Of a DNA stretch of 64,000 bases, positions 56,601 to 63,839 are shown piece after piece (within the stretch, counting starts at the first letter, position 1; each line of letters opens with the position of its first letter). This DNA comes from JAIXWP01 sp964428835 (lineage in GTDB: Bacteria; Bacteroidota; Bacteroidia; Flavobacteriales_D; Sanyastnellaceae). Position numbers and translations under genes: made by a program. Below the pieces are notes generated by a model, which was given only the letters and a program-made list of their open reading frames with translations, was not told the origin of the DNA and searched no databases. The stretch covers positions 86,069 to 150,068 of the forward strand of contig CAYRZQ010000001.1 in the NCBI GenBank assembly GCA_964428835.1, written 5' to 3'.

Positions 56601-59600
56601 CGAATCTATTGGGGCCTGAGCTTTGAGACCAAGTTCCCGTTCCCGATGAATTTGCATATCCAATTGTATTGCCTGTAATGGTAAAACCATCACTTCCGGT
56701 ACTCGTATCGCTAATGAGGATTCCACTGGTTTGTGATGCCGTGATTGAGAATATTCTCGGAGTTGTTTGATATATTCTATTGTTTGTGATAATCCATGCG
56801 TTATTTCCTGTGCCGAGATTAATACCCGCTTGGGTACCAAAGTCATTGAAGTAGTCGTAGATATTACAGTTATTAATAGTAATATTTCCATTTTTCACAG
56901 CGCTGCTTCCAGTGGAAGACCATATCGCATTCCATGGAGTAGTGGCGCCTGGAGCAAGGTCACAATTGTCGATGGTGATATTGTCATTTCCCGTAGTGGT
57001 ATGCGCTCCAATAAGAATAGTACCCATATTATTATTGTTATTTACGCTTCGGAGAATGGTGTTGCGTATTGCGTTGTTGCTGGCGTCATTGATGAAAGTC
57101 ACTGCAGTTCCACCGGTGTTGGTGTTACTGATCGTGAGGTCTTTAGTGGTGCCCGACACAGTGTTCGATCCATCAATGGTCACAAAGTCTGCACCATCAA
57201 GGCGTATCAAGTTGGGTGTTGCCGACCCTGTTATCGTCGGTGTGGCGCCGACAGCTGGTTTAATTGTCAATGTGTTAATTGCTGAGGCCTGCGCATTCGC
57301 GTTAATCACAATGGGGAATGTTTCTGAAGGATAAGAGTTGTCAATCAAACTAAAGACCACTGGGCCCCCGATACATTGTGTGTTATACGCGGTAACAGCA
57401 GCAGTCAGCGTAGTGTAGTTACCACCCACTCCGACTGTATATGTTCCATTAAGAATTTCTCTTACAGTAAATGAGTTGGGTGTTGTAGGATGTGTCGTTA
57501 CTGTATTCACATTCGAGGCCACCAAGCCAACAGAAGGACTTGACCCAACGTTCGGTGTTGGCATCGCATCTTGCGCAATTACGTAGTACGATACTACATC
57601 ATTAGCTGCAAGTCCGCCCATAGCCGCCGCGGAAATGGTGAAGCTCCACACAGAATTGGTAGCAGTTCCAGAAGTTAGAGAGCCTGGAGCGCTAACCCAC
57701 GATCCCGCATTTTTTCTAAAATAAATTCTTGGACGATCTGCGCTGGCACCAAGGGATGGTGTTGTGGGCAGTCCAGTAGCGTCGGTAATCGTGACACTAG
57801 ACAGCGTAATATCTGTCAACCCGCAGTTAATTGCAGGCAGCGCGCTGTAAGAAATATTCGGAGCGCTTACATCCAACCCAATAAAGTTGCCAGCGTCCGC
57901 ACCGATATCCACAGGCGAAAGCGTAGATCTTGTTTGGTTGTCAAAGTCTACCGTCACAGAAGCAACGTTCGTTCCTGCTGCCTCGATAGGGGTGGCGGAT
58001 ACGGTACTAATATGTAAATCAACCGTCGCAGCGGTACCATTCGGAACAAGGAATTGTGGATTTCCAACAATGGAGTTAAGATCTTGTCCTGTTGCTGCTT
58101 GCCAATCGGCCAATGTGGCCCTGTCCGCACCATTGAACAAACCAATAAAACCGCCTGTTCCATTTGCTCTGAACAAATTAAAATTGGTTGTCAGCCCAGC
58201 AGGGTTTGCCGAACCTCCACCTAAGCGAGCAGCATAGTGTTTACCACCTGTAGATGCATTTGAGCGTTCGTTGACAAAAATATTATTCGCAAATTCTCTG
58301 GTGTTAACAGTAACGGTGCTGTTAAAAGCGAAAGTGTTTGCAGCGCCTGTTCCAACACCTGTTCCACCAATGAACACAGAGTTGTGGTAATAGTTGTTAG
58401 TGCCCAGTGCATCAACTATTCCACTGATGGCGTAGCCGGTGGTCAACGAGCCTGCTGCTGCATTTATTCCCAAGCGAACCATATTGTTGGTCACCGCGTT
58501 AGTTCCTGCTTGAATAGAGATACCGGAAATTTCACTTGCGGCGTTAGTGCTGGAAATACTTAATGAATGAACGAAGTTTCTTGTAATTGTTCCGGTGCTA
58601 GAACTAATTGAAATACCTGAAACAGAGGTCGCTGCTGTCGCTGTTGTATTGGACAAACTATGAATCGTATTTCCAGAAACGGTTATTGCTGTCGTAGCAG
58701 TGTTTCTGATACCGATGACACCTGCCGCTGTTCCGGTTCCTGTATTGGGCGCATTGGTGGTTAAGTTTCGTATGGTGTTATTGCTGATTTGAGCAGGGGA
58801 CGCCTCATTTTGAATACCGAAAATTCTTGAACTAGCGGCTGTTGAACTTAGTGAGATGGAATTGTCCACTGTACCGCCTACAGTGTTGTTTTCGCAAGTA
58901 AAAGTTACTGAGTTCAACGTATTGGCTCTTATTCCATATACAGTCGTAGTTGCTGTGCTCGTATTTGTAACACTGATTCCTCCAATGTTATTGTTGCTTA
59001 TAGTCGTAGCATCGCTTGAAAAATTGAAAATGCCATATACATCAGTTGTAGTCGTAGTACCTGTTGAGAAAACGATGCTATTGGTAGCCGACAAAGAGCC
59101 AATCGTGTTGCCAGTTATGTTTGCTACGCCCTGTTCAACGAGTATTCCTACTAATGGAGAGCTAACGCTGCTTCCACTACTCGTCACACCAGATAATGAA
59201 ATCGCGCTAATTGTATTGCCAGAAATAGTGGTTAAAGTTCCTCCTGTTACTCCAAGTAATCTAATCCCGATGAACTTGGAGGATACCGCACCAGCGAAAG
59301 TCATGGTGCCCGTTTGGCTCGGACTTGCAAATCCAATTATATTATTGGAAATCGTAAAGCCTTGAGCACCGCCAGTTCCTGTATTTTGCAGGTGAATAGC
59401 GTAATTATTAACTCCGGCGGTAAATGTTCGTGTTGCAGTTTGATAAAATCGATTGTTCGATATTGTCCAAGAGTTACAGCCAGCGTTTGTATAAATGGCA
59501 CTTGATGTGATAGATGGGCTGAAAATATCAATGAAGTTGTTGTTCGTAATTAGAATTCCGCTGTTGCTGCCAGCGGCAGACTGAGTGCCGTTTCCTACTA

Positions 59601-60948
59601 TTGCCGAGGACGGGAGGTTTGTACCGGCAGGTCCGATATTACAGTTAGAAATAGTGTTGTTGTCATTTCCTGTGGTAGATGCTGTGCCAAAGAAGATCAT
59701 ACCACCATTTGTCCCGTGTGCCACTGTAGAAGACCCTTGAATATTACAATTTGTAATGACATTATTTGTTGCGTCCGATATAAAACGAATAGTCCCTGTA
59801 CCCGATGTTCCAGAAGCAGTGGTGTTCGAAATAGTAAGGCTGTTTCCTCCTGTATTGAGTCCATCGATAGTTACGTTGTCTGCGCCATTGAAATTGATTA
59901 GGGCATTTCCCGCCGTTGTTGCCCCTGTTATTGTTCTCGCCACACCTCCTGTAGGTTGAATCCCGATGCTTGTCACGCCAGTCACTTGATTTAATGTGGC
60001 GGTTGCCGCTGCTTCGTTAGTGTTCCCGTTGATTGCAATGGTGATTACGCCAAGGTGAGCACCCGCAGGAGCAATAGCAGCGAAAGCCGCGCCTAATGTG
60101 GCATAGCCTGTAGCAACACCAGCTGCGGTTCCCGCAGAAGAGGTTACAATTACCGGGTTGTTTGGAATTGTGTATGAACCGCCAGCGCCAAGATTCAACG
60201 TGTTCAAGTCATGTGCGAATTGTCCATGATTCGTTACGTCAGTATTGATTGCAGTAATAGACTTGTTGGACGAGTAAACATAGAAACTAACACTCGCATT
60301 CTGAGCCAAGGTAGGTATTGTGGCCGTTCCAGTTGCACCAACGAAGCTAACTGGTATAATGGTTGAGGTTACATAGTTGTCTGTGGTGTATCTTACATAA
60401 ACATTCTCACCTGCAGATGGAGCTGCCGCTGCAGTAACTGTCACAACGCGAGTACCATAATTGCCCCATGCGCTTGTCACGGTGTTTATGACTACAGGGT
60501 TAAAGTTAGTTTCAAGAATTGAGAAATGCAGGTTGTTGGGCGCTGCTAACTCGCGGATATTGAAAGTATAATAGCGCCCGCTAGTAACGGCAGCTACGTT
60601 ACCTGATGAACCTCCGTTACCGCCATTAAACAGCGCGCCGAAATTACCACCAGGGTTTGGGGCTAGAATAGCATTGAATACCGCTTGCGCCGAGCCGCCA
60701 AAATACGGCCTCCAAACATCGCCAGGAAACGTGCAAGCAGCCGGAAACTCATACGTGCCCGTGGAATTTGTTACTGCAAGCAGTCGCGCTTGTCGAAACG
60801 CACCTAGGTCGTTGAGTGCAACGCAGGTAAACCCTGGGGCTGTGATGTTGTTGGTTGCAATAGCTCCGGGTTGAGCGAATGAAGAAAAAGTGATTGATAA
60901 AACGCAGAGCGTTAGAGCAAGCTTAGTGAGGAGAGAAGAAACTCTCAT
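47692..60948 (-). CDS. Giant T9SS type A beta-helix surface protein (4418 residues)
   Basis: A signal peptide (residues 1-25, ending SSFAQ) is followed by an N-terminal beta domain to about 250. Four parallel beta-helix modules follow at about 250-1022, 1159-1922, 2066-2577 and 2689-3201. The last three open with G.Y.VG.G..(F/Y)TT(L/I)T.AV and ETFPI.IN; all are full of NT(I)-type rungs and close with a D.GAD(E/A) motif. Ig-like and PKD-like units (3200-3825), two MopE-type metal-binding pseudorepeats (about 3832-3980; YYRDQDGDGFG), a domain shared with the neighbouring giant, and a sorting tail (LFPNPNSGDV, YFVEIISNN, LIIQH) complete it. It is a predicted surface adhesin or filament. No enzymatic site was identified. 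Confidence 0.9.
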   Translation of the reverse strand: MRVSSLLTKLALTLCVLSITFSSFAQPGAIATNNITAPGFTCVALNDLGAFRQARLLAVTNSTGTYEFPAACTFPGDVWRPYFGGSAQAVFNAILAPNPGGNFGALFNGGNGGSSGNVAAVTSGRYYTFNIRELAAPNNLHFSILETNFNPVVINTVTSAWGNYGTRVVTVTAAAAPSAGENVYVRYTTDNYVTSTIIPVSFVGATGTATIPTLAQNASVSFYVYSSNKSITAINTDVTNHGQFAHDLNTLNLGAGGSYTIPNNPVIVTSSAGTAAGVATGYATLGAAFAAIAPAGAHLGVITIAINGNTNEAAATATLNQVTGVTSIGIQPTGGVARTITGATTAGNALINFNGADNVTIDGLNTGGNSLTISNTTASGTSGTGTIRFISDATNNVITNCNIQGSSTVAHGTNGGMIFFGTASTTGNDNNTISNCNIGPAGTNLPSSAIVGNGTQSAAGSNSGILITNNNFIDIFSPSITSSAIYTNAGCNSWTISNNRFYQTATRTFTAGVNNYAIHLQNTGTGGAQGFTISNNIIGFASPSQTGTMTFAGAVSSKFIGIRLLGVTGGTLTTISGNTISAISLSGVTSSGSSVSSPLVGILVEQGVANITGNTIGSLSATNSIVFSTGTTTTTDVYGIFNFSSDATTISNNNIGGISVTNTSTATTTVYGIRANTLNSVTFTCENNTVGGTVDNSISLSSTAASSRIFGIQNEASPAQISNNTIRNLTTNAPNTGTGTAAGVIGIRNTATTAITVSGNTIHSLSNTTATAATSVSGISISSSTGTITRNFVHSLSISSTNAASEISGISIQAGTNAVTNNMVRLGINAAAGSLTTGYAISGIVDALGTNNYYHNSVFIGGTGVGTGAANTFAFNSTVTVNTREFANNIFVNERSNASTGGKHYAARLGGGSANPAGLTTNFNLFRANGTGGFIGLFNGADRATLADWQAATGQDLNSIVGNPQFLVPNGTAATVDLHISTVSATPIEAAGTNVASVTVDFDNQTRSTLSPVDIGADAGNFIGLDVSAPNISYSALPAINCGLTDITLSSVTITDATGLPTTPSLGASADRPRIYFRKNAGSWVSAPGSLTSGTATNSVWSFTISAAAMGGLAANDVVSYYVIAQDAMPTPNVGSSPSVGLVASNVNTVTTHPTTPNSFTVREILNGTYTVGVGGNYTTLTAAVTAYNTQCIGGPVVFSLIDNSYPSETFPIVINANAQASAINTLTIKPAVGATPTITGSATPNLIRLDGADFVTIDGSNTVSGTTKDLTISNTNTGGTAVTFINDASNNAIRNTILRSVNNNNNMGTILIGAHTTTGNDNITIDNCDLAPGATTPWNAIWSSTGSSAVKNGNITINNCNIYDYFNDFGTQAGINLGTGNNAWIITNNRIYQTTPRIFSITASQTSGILISDTSTGSDGFTITGNTIGYANSSGTGTWSQSSGPNRFVAIDVNTTLTSPVVSTINGNTIGGISMSSNTSGTLTTPLFGGIIVRSGLWEIGNTNGNTIGSTNGTNAISVTSTSTGASDVYGVYVTSLTPANISNNQIGNISVTYNSGAASFYGIRTNTGQTVSSVISNNTIGSATSPNTNSSTSTSARSIGIQVDQASANISSNTVSNLVSSNTNTSSTGASVGLAGIVLNATSAGGHLISSNVVRALENPNTTATTSWMIGVLYNGSSIGSNIIERNFIHSFDAVQNNAQLMGIECFTGTVNVQNNMVRLGINAAGNSITNTVTILGIRKNGTGAQNFYFNSVYIGGTGVGTIANNTAAFRRNNTGTDIVRNNIFVNNRSNATTGGAHYALSLNGTTTLTINNNVYQYNGTGGTFALNNATPVAAYSSSWAAGDVSSVVGNPNFVNPTGDLASVNLRISTVGGSAAESAAVEIAGITSDIDATNARPAGGYPLSGQLNGGGATPDAGADEGDFIPGGDTTAPIITYTALTNSCSTGDRTISGVTITDLTGLPSSPSLGTSSLRPRVYYRKNAGAWFSNAGSLTSGTATSSVWSFTIVAADMGGLANNDIVEYYVTAQDDASTPNVGSNPSVGFTATSVLAITTHPTTPNSITVIPTLSGNYNVGAGQTFTTLTAAVSAYNTSCLGGPVTFTLTDASYTGETYPITINANVDASATNTLTIKPTQSATTFSGTSGSALIVLNGADYVIIDGSTGNTVNSVCPEVYATRNLTFTNNSTSTSSAVIWLQTTGAADAATNNIVRNCNITGNSTTTTLVGIGSGGTTISATSAGNGNNNNRFENNNISRVQIGIQSRGTSNSNKTEGTVINNNQINSAAPNNVLLAGVHVGFENNITISRNNIGNIGLPASGAVDGFGIAGGSLSISNTSFTGNEVTNATVSYNTLNNIRGTASYTAVGIFMAPTTNTGTNNIINNMISNVATSGSVGDFGAGIFIGGGAGTHNIHYNTVYTNNTTVNSGTGINFGIAIGGSNPSVSIRNNSVSVTTGSQTTGAPTRAIGLAYSTYTNLTSNNNAFFASGGNTTASGFAIVGSLANGTGTNQATLAAWQATTSQDANSLNFQFVPVSGTDLHAVPASNIPLNAAGAVVATTVDFDCATRDASTPDIGADEFDVPQNDAGVTAVSPTNPCAGSNTLGVTVFNFGGSPITSVDLNFSVNGGSTSTQSFTSLNIAPGASAVLNLTGVVFTNALTVQSFTVSTSNPNGTPDVVTSNDSFTNNAVLIALSGTYTVGAAGDFTTITNAVTRANTTGLCGPVTFSLIDANYASETFPITINSLVGSNATNTLTIKPTGTTSISGTSASAIFILNGADNIIIDGSIGTTANSDCPLVTATRDLTITNTSTSASSAVIWLQSIGTGSGATNNIIRNTNLAGGSSTGTLACIGQGSTTISTGSSGADNDNNRFENNSLSRAQYGVFSQGASTTNYNTGTIIQLNTTVSTATNNISRAGIYVGFEDGAIIRKNTITNISGSSTDAYGISAGLTLVTGSNPGGNQSINLLIDANTITTVRSVSSSAMGIALSTVTAAGPNRIFNNMISDVLNTAVSPDYGSGILVGGGATGSTQVYNNTVSMTGTATGTDVRNYAISIQGSNPIVDLRNNIFVNTVVSNATFTGGIPNGTTCIGLAYNTPFTNLTSNNNAFFVNAGGNIGSFSGLTNANPLATLSAWQSTIGVDANSISGTNPAFVSATDLHLDAANTTNYVFNGAAANIAAITVDIDCETRTNPYDIGADEIVVPNCSVVQGGTATAASSLICGTSGSTTITATGFTPLFVGISYSWEVSSDGSTGWTATGQTNPSTFSTGVITASRFYRLAVTCSFGPTTQYSNIVSVTVAPVPSATAASNSPLCVGATLNLTGTSDIGTTYTWTGPGGFNTTTQNPSITNVTSALAGNYTFIATSAAGCTSAPSIVNVAVNAAPPAPSISPLTATICNGGNIALSATNTGVNGNVIQGSGAITTAGSSTTSTLGPNPLQNYYGGSKQQMLFTAAELTALGFVAGTRINSIGIHLNTVNTGYALQNLVVKAGHTAAADLSTAWETNLTTVRAAASFTPNTGVNVLTFSTAFFWNGLSNLVIEINYSNNNAGAGTTYNTATFDNTGTTVTTRFYRADNQTAATVDAFVGAPNFTYTSRNRVTFNTTTSYTYAWTPTTALTPSNGLGASVTAAPTTTTNYTVTATNLVGCSSSSIRTVNVNPRPTAVLSGTSTICSGGTATLTVTVNGSGTISGQLSDGTNFSGTAPTILVNVTPTAETIYTVTSLSDASCTAIAADLTGSATISINPLTTPSVTIAASTPSPICGGTSVTFTATPTNGGTTPTYAWFINATPAGTNSPTFTTTALANGDVVSVQMTSNAICPSPATVTSNTLTYTVTTPPIWYLDADFDGYGTGATLQSCTQPVGYRPLAALVSATGDCNDNNDDINPGREEFCNGIDENCNTLIDEGLITLTYYRDQDGDGFGNPAITTVSCVQPTGFVLNNTDCNDNNANVFPGRTEACNGIDDDCDTVIDEGCGVINDEFFTGLPVSPTALNTCGNTFGTLAGAFPSAEADIICPTGEDVWYYFTANSTAVSIVCNSSVNDILLELQTDLGALVASENAVSGIGSERLNFVGLTLGETYFIAVRNFNSNVSAGGSFQICVQRLVASSCDITTSPTNRLSPCNSFKADFTAANQYIFHIGAITYTTGLVAGQANPWINLVNVPGLQYGAVYNVTVDAVYTLPFGSNQTEVITVPGFEICQLYIANQPSVQLRVADRCPSTKLRHSIVRAEPRVCGDVIDYEWEFTQVLPSPGLPQTHLRGANDRLLRLSNVPFLQNGSTYDVRIRPIFASGPGAWSSSAVCMRIAGSAGMVVSKDDNASIANVESKMAFVEEDILEINLFPNPNSGDVVNLVLGGSELGDVIVNITDPLGRNVYNNRFVIERSEFSTQIEFSTDITSGVYFVEIISNNSRREVRKLIIQH

Positions 60949-61033
60949 ATTGAATTTGTTGTTTGGTTACTTGTCTTAAGGGTTCATCGCACGGCGGTTT
61001 TGCCGAGGTGTATTTAATACACTAACGAACAGA

Positions 61034-61064
61034 CAAATATGGGGAAAAAATGTTTACGAAACAA
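61034..61064 (-). promoter_or_regulatory. Possible promoter of the 4418-residue protein gene
   Basis: On the minus strand TTG (61064-61062), 20 bases and CATATTTG (61041-61034) give a -33/-7 pair with one mismatch in the -7. It implies a leader of about 79 bases, longer than others here, containing the palindrome GTGTATTAAATACAC. Confidence 0.45.
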
Positions 61065-61095
61065 GAGAGGCGATAGGCGAATGAGAGGGGCGGGG

Positions 61096-61137
61096 GGAAG
61101 ATTGGGAGATTGGAAGATTGGGAGATTGGGAGATTGG
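61096..61137. repeat. Word repeat GAAGATTGGGAGATTGG upstream of the four-helix gene
   Basis: The words GAAGATTGG and GAGATTGG alternate about five times. The same word stock makes up the 24-bp array on the other side of the four-helix-bundle gene. Confidence 0.75.
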
Positions 61138-61229
61138 CCTTACATATTTGAATAACGTATTGTTGAGTGAAACATATCTTATATGTTATTCGGATAAGCA
61201 ATGTTTTTCTGAGGTTGTTATTTTGCTGA

Positions 61230-61583
61230 ATGAAAACTATTTTAGAAACAAAATCGAGAAGCCTTGCGCTTGAGGCGATCTCATTTAGTAAGTTATTGAG
61301 AGAAAATAAAATTTGGGTTGTAGAAAACCAATTCATTAGATCATCCACGGCCATTGGTGCATTGGTCGCTGAATCTCAATCTGCAGAGAGTCGAGCAGAT
61401 TTTATTCATAAGCTAAAAATCGCGAGCAAAGAAGTGAAAGAAACTATTTATTGGTTGGGCCTCATCAAAGATGGTTATTCGATCTTACCGCCAGAGTCAC
61501 TTTGCTCGCTCCTTGAGGAGTGCGACAAAATGATAAACTCATGCATTGCAACCGCTAAAAAGAATGGAAGATTGAAAGTTTGA
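61230..61583 (+). CDS. Four-helix-bundle protein (23S rRNA intervening-sequence protein family)
   Basis: The 117-residue protein is helical throughout and carries the family pattern KSRSLALEAISFSKLL, NQFIRSSTAIGALVAESQSAESRADFIHKLKIASKEVKETIYWL, then LLEECDKMINSCIATAKK. These proteins form pentameric bundles related to Avd of diversity-generating retroelements. They were first found inside 23S rRNA intervening sequences but also occur singly in Bacteroidota, with no agreed function. No reverse transcriptase or rRNA is nearby. The last codons and stop coincide with the first unit of a 24-bp tandem repeat, so the repeat array begins inside the gene. Confidence 0.9.
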   Translation: MKTILETKSRSLALEAISFSKLLRENKIWVVENQFIRSSTAIGALVAESQSAESRADFIHKLKIASKEVKETIYWLGLIKDGYSILPPESLCSLLEECDKMINSCIATAKKNGRLKV

Positions 61584-61850
61584 GAGAATGGAAGATTGAG
61601 AGTTTGAGAGAGTGGAAGATTGAAAGTTTGAGAGAATGGAAGATTGAGAGAATGGAAGATTGAAAGTTTGAGAGAGTGGAAGATTGAAAGTTTGAGAGAG
61701 TGGAAGATTGAGAGTTTGAGAGAATGGAAGATTGAAAGTTTGAGAGAATGGAAGGTTGAGAGTTTGAGAGAATGGAAGATTGAGAGTTTGAGAGAGTGGA
61801 AGGTTGAGAGTTTGAGAGAATGGAAGATTGAGAGTTTGAGAGAGTGGAAG
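61561..61850 (+). repeat. 24-bp minisatellite, 12 units plus a partial
   Basis: The unit is AGAATGGAAGATTGAAAGTT followed by TGAG. Units are joined without spacers; one (61633-61648) is shortened to 16 bases. Differences are confined mainly to A/G at bases 4, 11 and 16. Because 24 is divisible by three, every frame stays open, which explains spurious repeat-coding frames on both strands. Confidence 0.95.
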
Positions 61851-61953
61851 TCCCGGTGGCTATCGGAACTTTCATTTTTCCAATCTTTCAAACTTTCAAT
61901 CTTTCATTTTTCCAATCTTCCATTTTTCCAATCTCCCAATCTCTCAATCTTCC
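61851..61953. repeat. Palindromic hinge and inverted arm of the minisatellite
   Basis: TCCCGGTGGCTATCGGAA, an imperfect palindrome, is followed by words such as CAATCTTTC, CAATCTTCC and CATTTTTC, which are reverse complements of the array words. The arm ends directly at the stop codon of the convergent gene (61954), so the whole intergenic region is repeat. Confidence 0.85.
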
Positions 61954-63210
61954 CTAGTGTTTCACCACCAGCTTGCCTGTGTAGCTGTTGTTGTTTTGGG
62001 TTGCTTTGTACAAGTAAATGCCATTGGGTAGTTCGGTAGTGGAAACCCAGCCGTTGTTGGCGATGAGAGCGGTTTGTACGCGCTGTCCAGCCATGTCGTA
62101 GAGTTCTAATTGTACCTGTCCTGCATTTTTGAAACTGATATAAACCACGTCGTTTGCGGGATTGGGATAGGCGGAGATGAGGCCATTTGTAACTTCGGGT
62201 ACACTCACAATTTCGGCCTCATTGTAAAACAAAATTTGTCGGTCCGAGATGTAGATCAATTGTTCTGTCTGGGGCGTGAGAAAACGCCTCTCGAATTGAG
62301 TGGGTAAATTTTGTGGCTGGAGGATATCGAAAATATCAGGAGTCAAGGCAGTTGCGTCGTTGAAGGGCATGATGGCCTCATCGAAAGTATTGTCATAGTC
62401 GTATTGATACTCGATCAATTCAATAGCTTGCGAGCCTGTGTTGCCGTCAATGATAACATTTGAAATCATTTGAATGACATTTCCTTGCGCATCGAAAGTA
62501 GGGATTTGGCTTTTTTCGAGCACCCAAGAATCGGTTTCGATATCGAGTACATTGTCAACGACACTTTCAAGAACGCCGCTGCTGTTGCGGGTTACAATGC
62601 TTTGGAATCCACTGGTGGGTGTTTCGCTTCCGAAGTAGTAGAATGTCTCGTAGCTATAACTTCCGTTATCTTCATAGGAATAATTTGTAATGGAGAAAAG
62701 TTCGTAGCTACCATCAAAGTCATCGTAATCGCTGAATGTCGCTGAGCTAACGCGACCTTCCATGTCATACGTGTATTCAATGCGCGTGACGGGTAACCAT
62801 GAATCTTCAAAGATTGACTCGTCTGATTGAATTAGTTGGCCGAGATTGTTGTATTCGTTTTCAACAAGATAATCGGGAGTTGGATTGCCCTGAGGGAGCA
62901 GTGTGAACTCAGTCAGAGCTGACAATACGTGACCCTCCGCATTGAGAGTATAGGTAACGGATTCTTCGAAGGTAGCAAGCGCAGGAATATTATCGTAATA
63001 TAAATTGCGAATCAGGCGGCCGGCATCGTCGTAAATGAAAATATTGCTTCCCGTAAGCACTAATTCTTCTGTAGCGGAGAAGTAGTCGTAGAGATGTGCG
63101 CTATCGAGACGAACGGTTAGGTCGTTTGCATCTCTGTTACCAGTTGGACGTTGTGCGTACGAAGCCGTGGTGATGGCGATAATTGAAAGTGTTAGTAGGA
63201 GTGTTTTCAT
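61954..63210 (-). CDS. Secreted protein with YD-like repeats and T9SS type A tail
   Basis: The 418-residue protein starts at ATG 63210 (MKTLLLTLSIIAITTASYAQ signal peptide). The middle contains about six lines of the kind YDDAGRLIRN, YNNLGQLIQS, YDMEGRVSSA and DAQGNVIQM, resembling the YD repeats of Rhs-like proteins but without a toxin domain. The tail has AYPNPANDVVYISF, LYDMAGQRV, LPNGIYLYKA and KLVVKH, a type A signal. It is a predicted surface protein with unknown ligand. The stop codon abuts the inverted repeat block. Confidence 0.87.
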   Translation of the reverse strand: MKTLLLTLSIIAITTASYAQRPTGNRDANDLTVRLDSAHLYDYFSATEELVLTGSNIFIYDDAGRLIRNLYYDNIPALATFEESVTYTLNAEGHVLSALTEFTLLPQGNPTPDYLVENEYNNLGQLIQSDESIFEDSWLPVTRIEYTYDMEGRVSSATFSDYDDFDGSYELFSITNYSYEDNGSYSYETFYYFGSETPTSGFQSIVTRNSSGVLESVVDNVLDIETDSWVLEKSQIPTFDAQGNVIQMISNVIIDGNTGSQAIELIEYQYDYDNTFDEAIMPFNDATALTPDIFDILQPQNLPTQFERRFLTPQTEQLIYISDRQILFYNEAEIVSVPEVTNGLISAYPNPANDVVYISFKNAGQVQLELYDMAGQRVQTALIANNGWVSTTELPNGIYLYKATQNNNSYTGKLVVKH

Positions 63211-63271
63211 GGCAATAGGGTTAGGATTCCAGATTAATAGACTCAAGATTTTATGTTGGTGTTGCATGAGG

Positions 63272-63345
63272 GGGATTTTGAATTCAGAATTCAGAATTCA
63301 GAATTGGGAATTGCGAATTGAAAATTGCGAATTTGGGTAATAAAA
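63272..63345. repeat. AATTCAG/AATTGCG stutter repeat
   Basis: GAATTCA is repeated and then grades into GAATTGGGAATTGCGAATTG and GAAAATTGCGAATTTG. It lies upstream of the YD-repeat gene (minus strand) and next to a terminator, and matches the class of intergenic word repeats seen elsewhere in the window. Confidence 0.75.
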
Positions 63346-63371
63346 AATCCGGCCCAAGTGGAACCGGATTT
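63342..63371 (-). terminator. Terminator of the small secreted-protein gene
   Basis: On the minus strand AAAATCCGG, a loop, and CCGGATTTTTTATT form a terminator 21 bases after the stop at 63392. Confidence 0.85.
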
Positions 63372-63391
63372 TCATTAACTATTTGAGTATA

Positions 63392-63817
63392 CTATTTCTC
63401 TTTTGAGCCGACGAGGACTGTTACGCAGCCTTCGTGGGAGAATGCGGTGTCTTGTTTGGGGACACGCACACGTACGATCAATTGTTGGGTATTTGACATT
63501 TTAAAATCAAATACTGATTTGTTGTCTGCTGTTTTGTTGGAGTACACCATTTCATCATTGGTGTCAACGATTTCGAACTCAACGTCGCCGAGCACAGGGT
63601 GCGAACCAACGACGATGCGGTATTCTTTTCCGGCGTAAAATGTGAGCAGCAATTCTGCTTCATCACCTGGTACTAATACGGCAGAGTTGTAATTATCGTT
63701 TTGCACATAACCATCGAGCAAAGGAAGTACTTTGTTTTTGGTGAATGCTCTGCATTGTGCGTCAGCTGCGAAAGGCAGAAGGAGCATTAAGGGAAGTATG
63801 AATCGAATGAGTTTCAT
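63392..63817 (-). CDS. Small secreted protein of unknown function
   Basis: The 141-residue protein starts at ATG 63817 with a signal peptide (MKLIRFILPLMLLLPFAADAQ). The mature part has two cysteines, near its start (AQCRAF) and its end (HEGCVTVLVG), probably one disulfide, and a beta-sandwich-like pattern (AELLLTFYAGKEYRIVVG, VEFEIVDTNDEMVYSN, LIVRVRVPK). It lacks a T9SS tail. The start lies 22 bases after the stop of the upstream partial gene, so they may share a transcript. Confidence 0.8.
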   Translation of the reverse strand: MKLIRFILPLMLLLPFAADAQCRAFTKNKVLPLLDGYVQNDNYNSAVLVPGDEAELLLTFYAGKEYRIVVGSHPVLGDVEFEIVDTNDEMVYSNKTADNKSVFDFKMSNTQQLIVRVRVPKQDTAFSHEGCVTVLVGSKEK

Positions 63818-63839
63818 CTTTGTGGGTGTTGAGGGTGGT

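Noticed and set aside
61230..61583. Diversity-generating retroelement with the four-helix protein as Avd
   Set aside because: No reverse transcriptase and no template/variable repeat pair with adenine-specific differences were seen in the window.
61561..61850. CRISPR array
   Set aside because: Units are contiguous 24-mers without unique spacers, and no cas gene is present.
61475..62039. Long repeat-coding frames on both strands across the minisatellite (FHSLKLSI- and REWKIESL-type)
   Set aside because: The 24-bp unit is divisible by three, so all frames remain open by default. The frames have no signal, no family and no promoter, and run into neighbouring genes.
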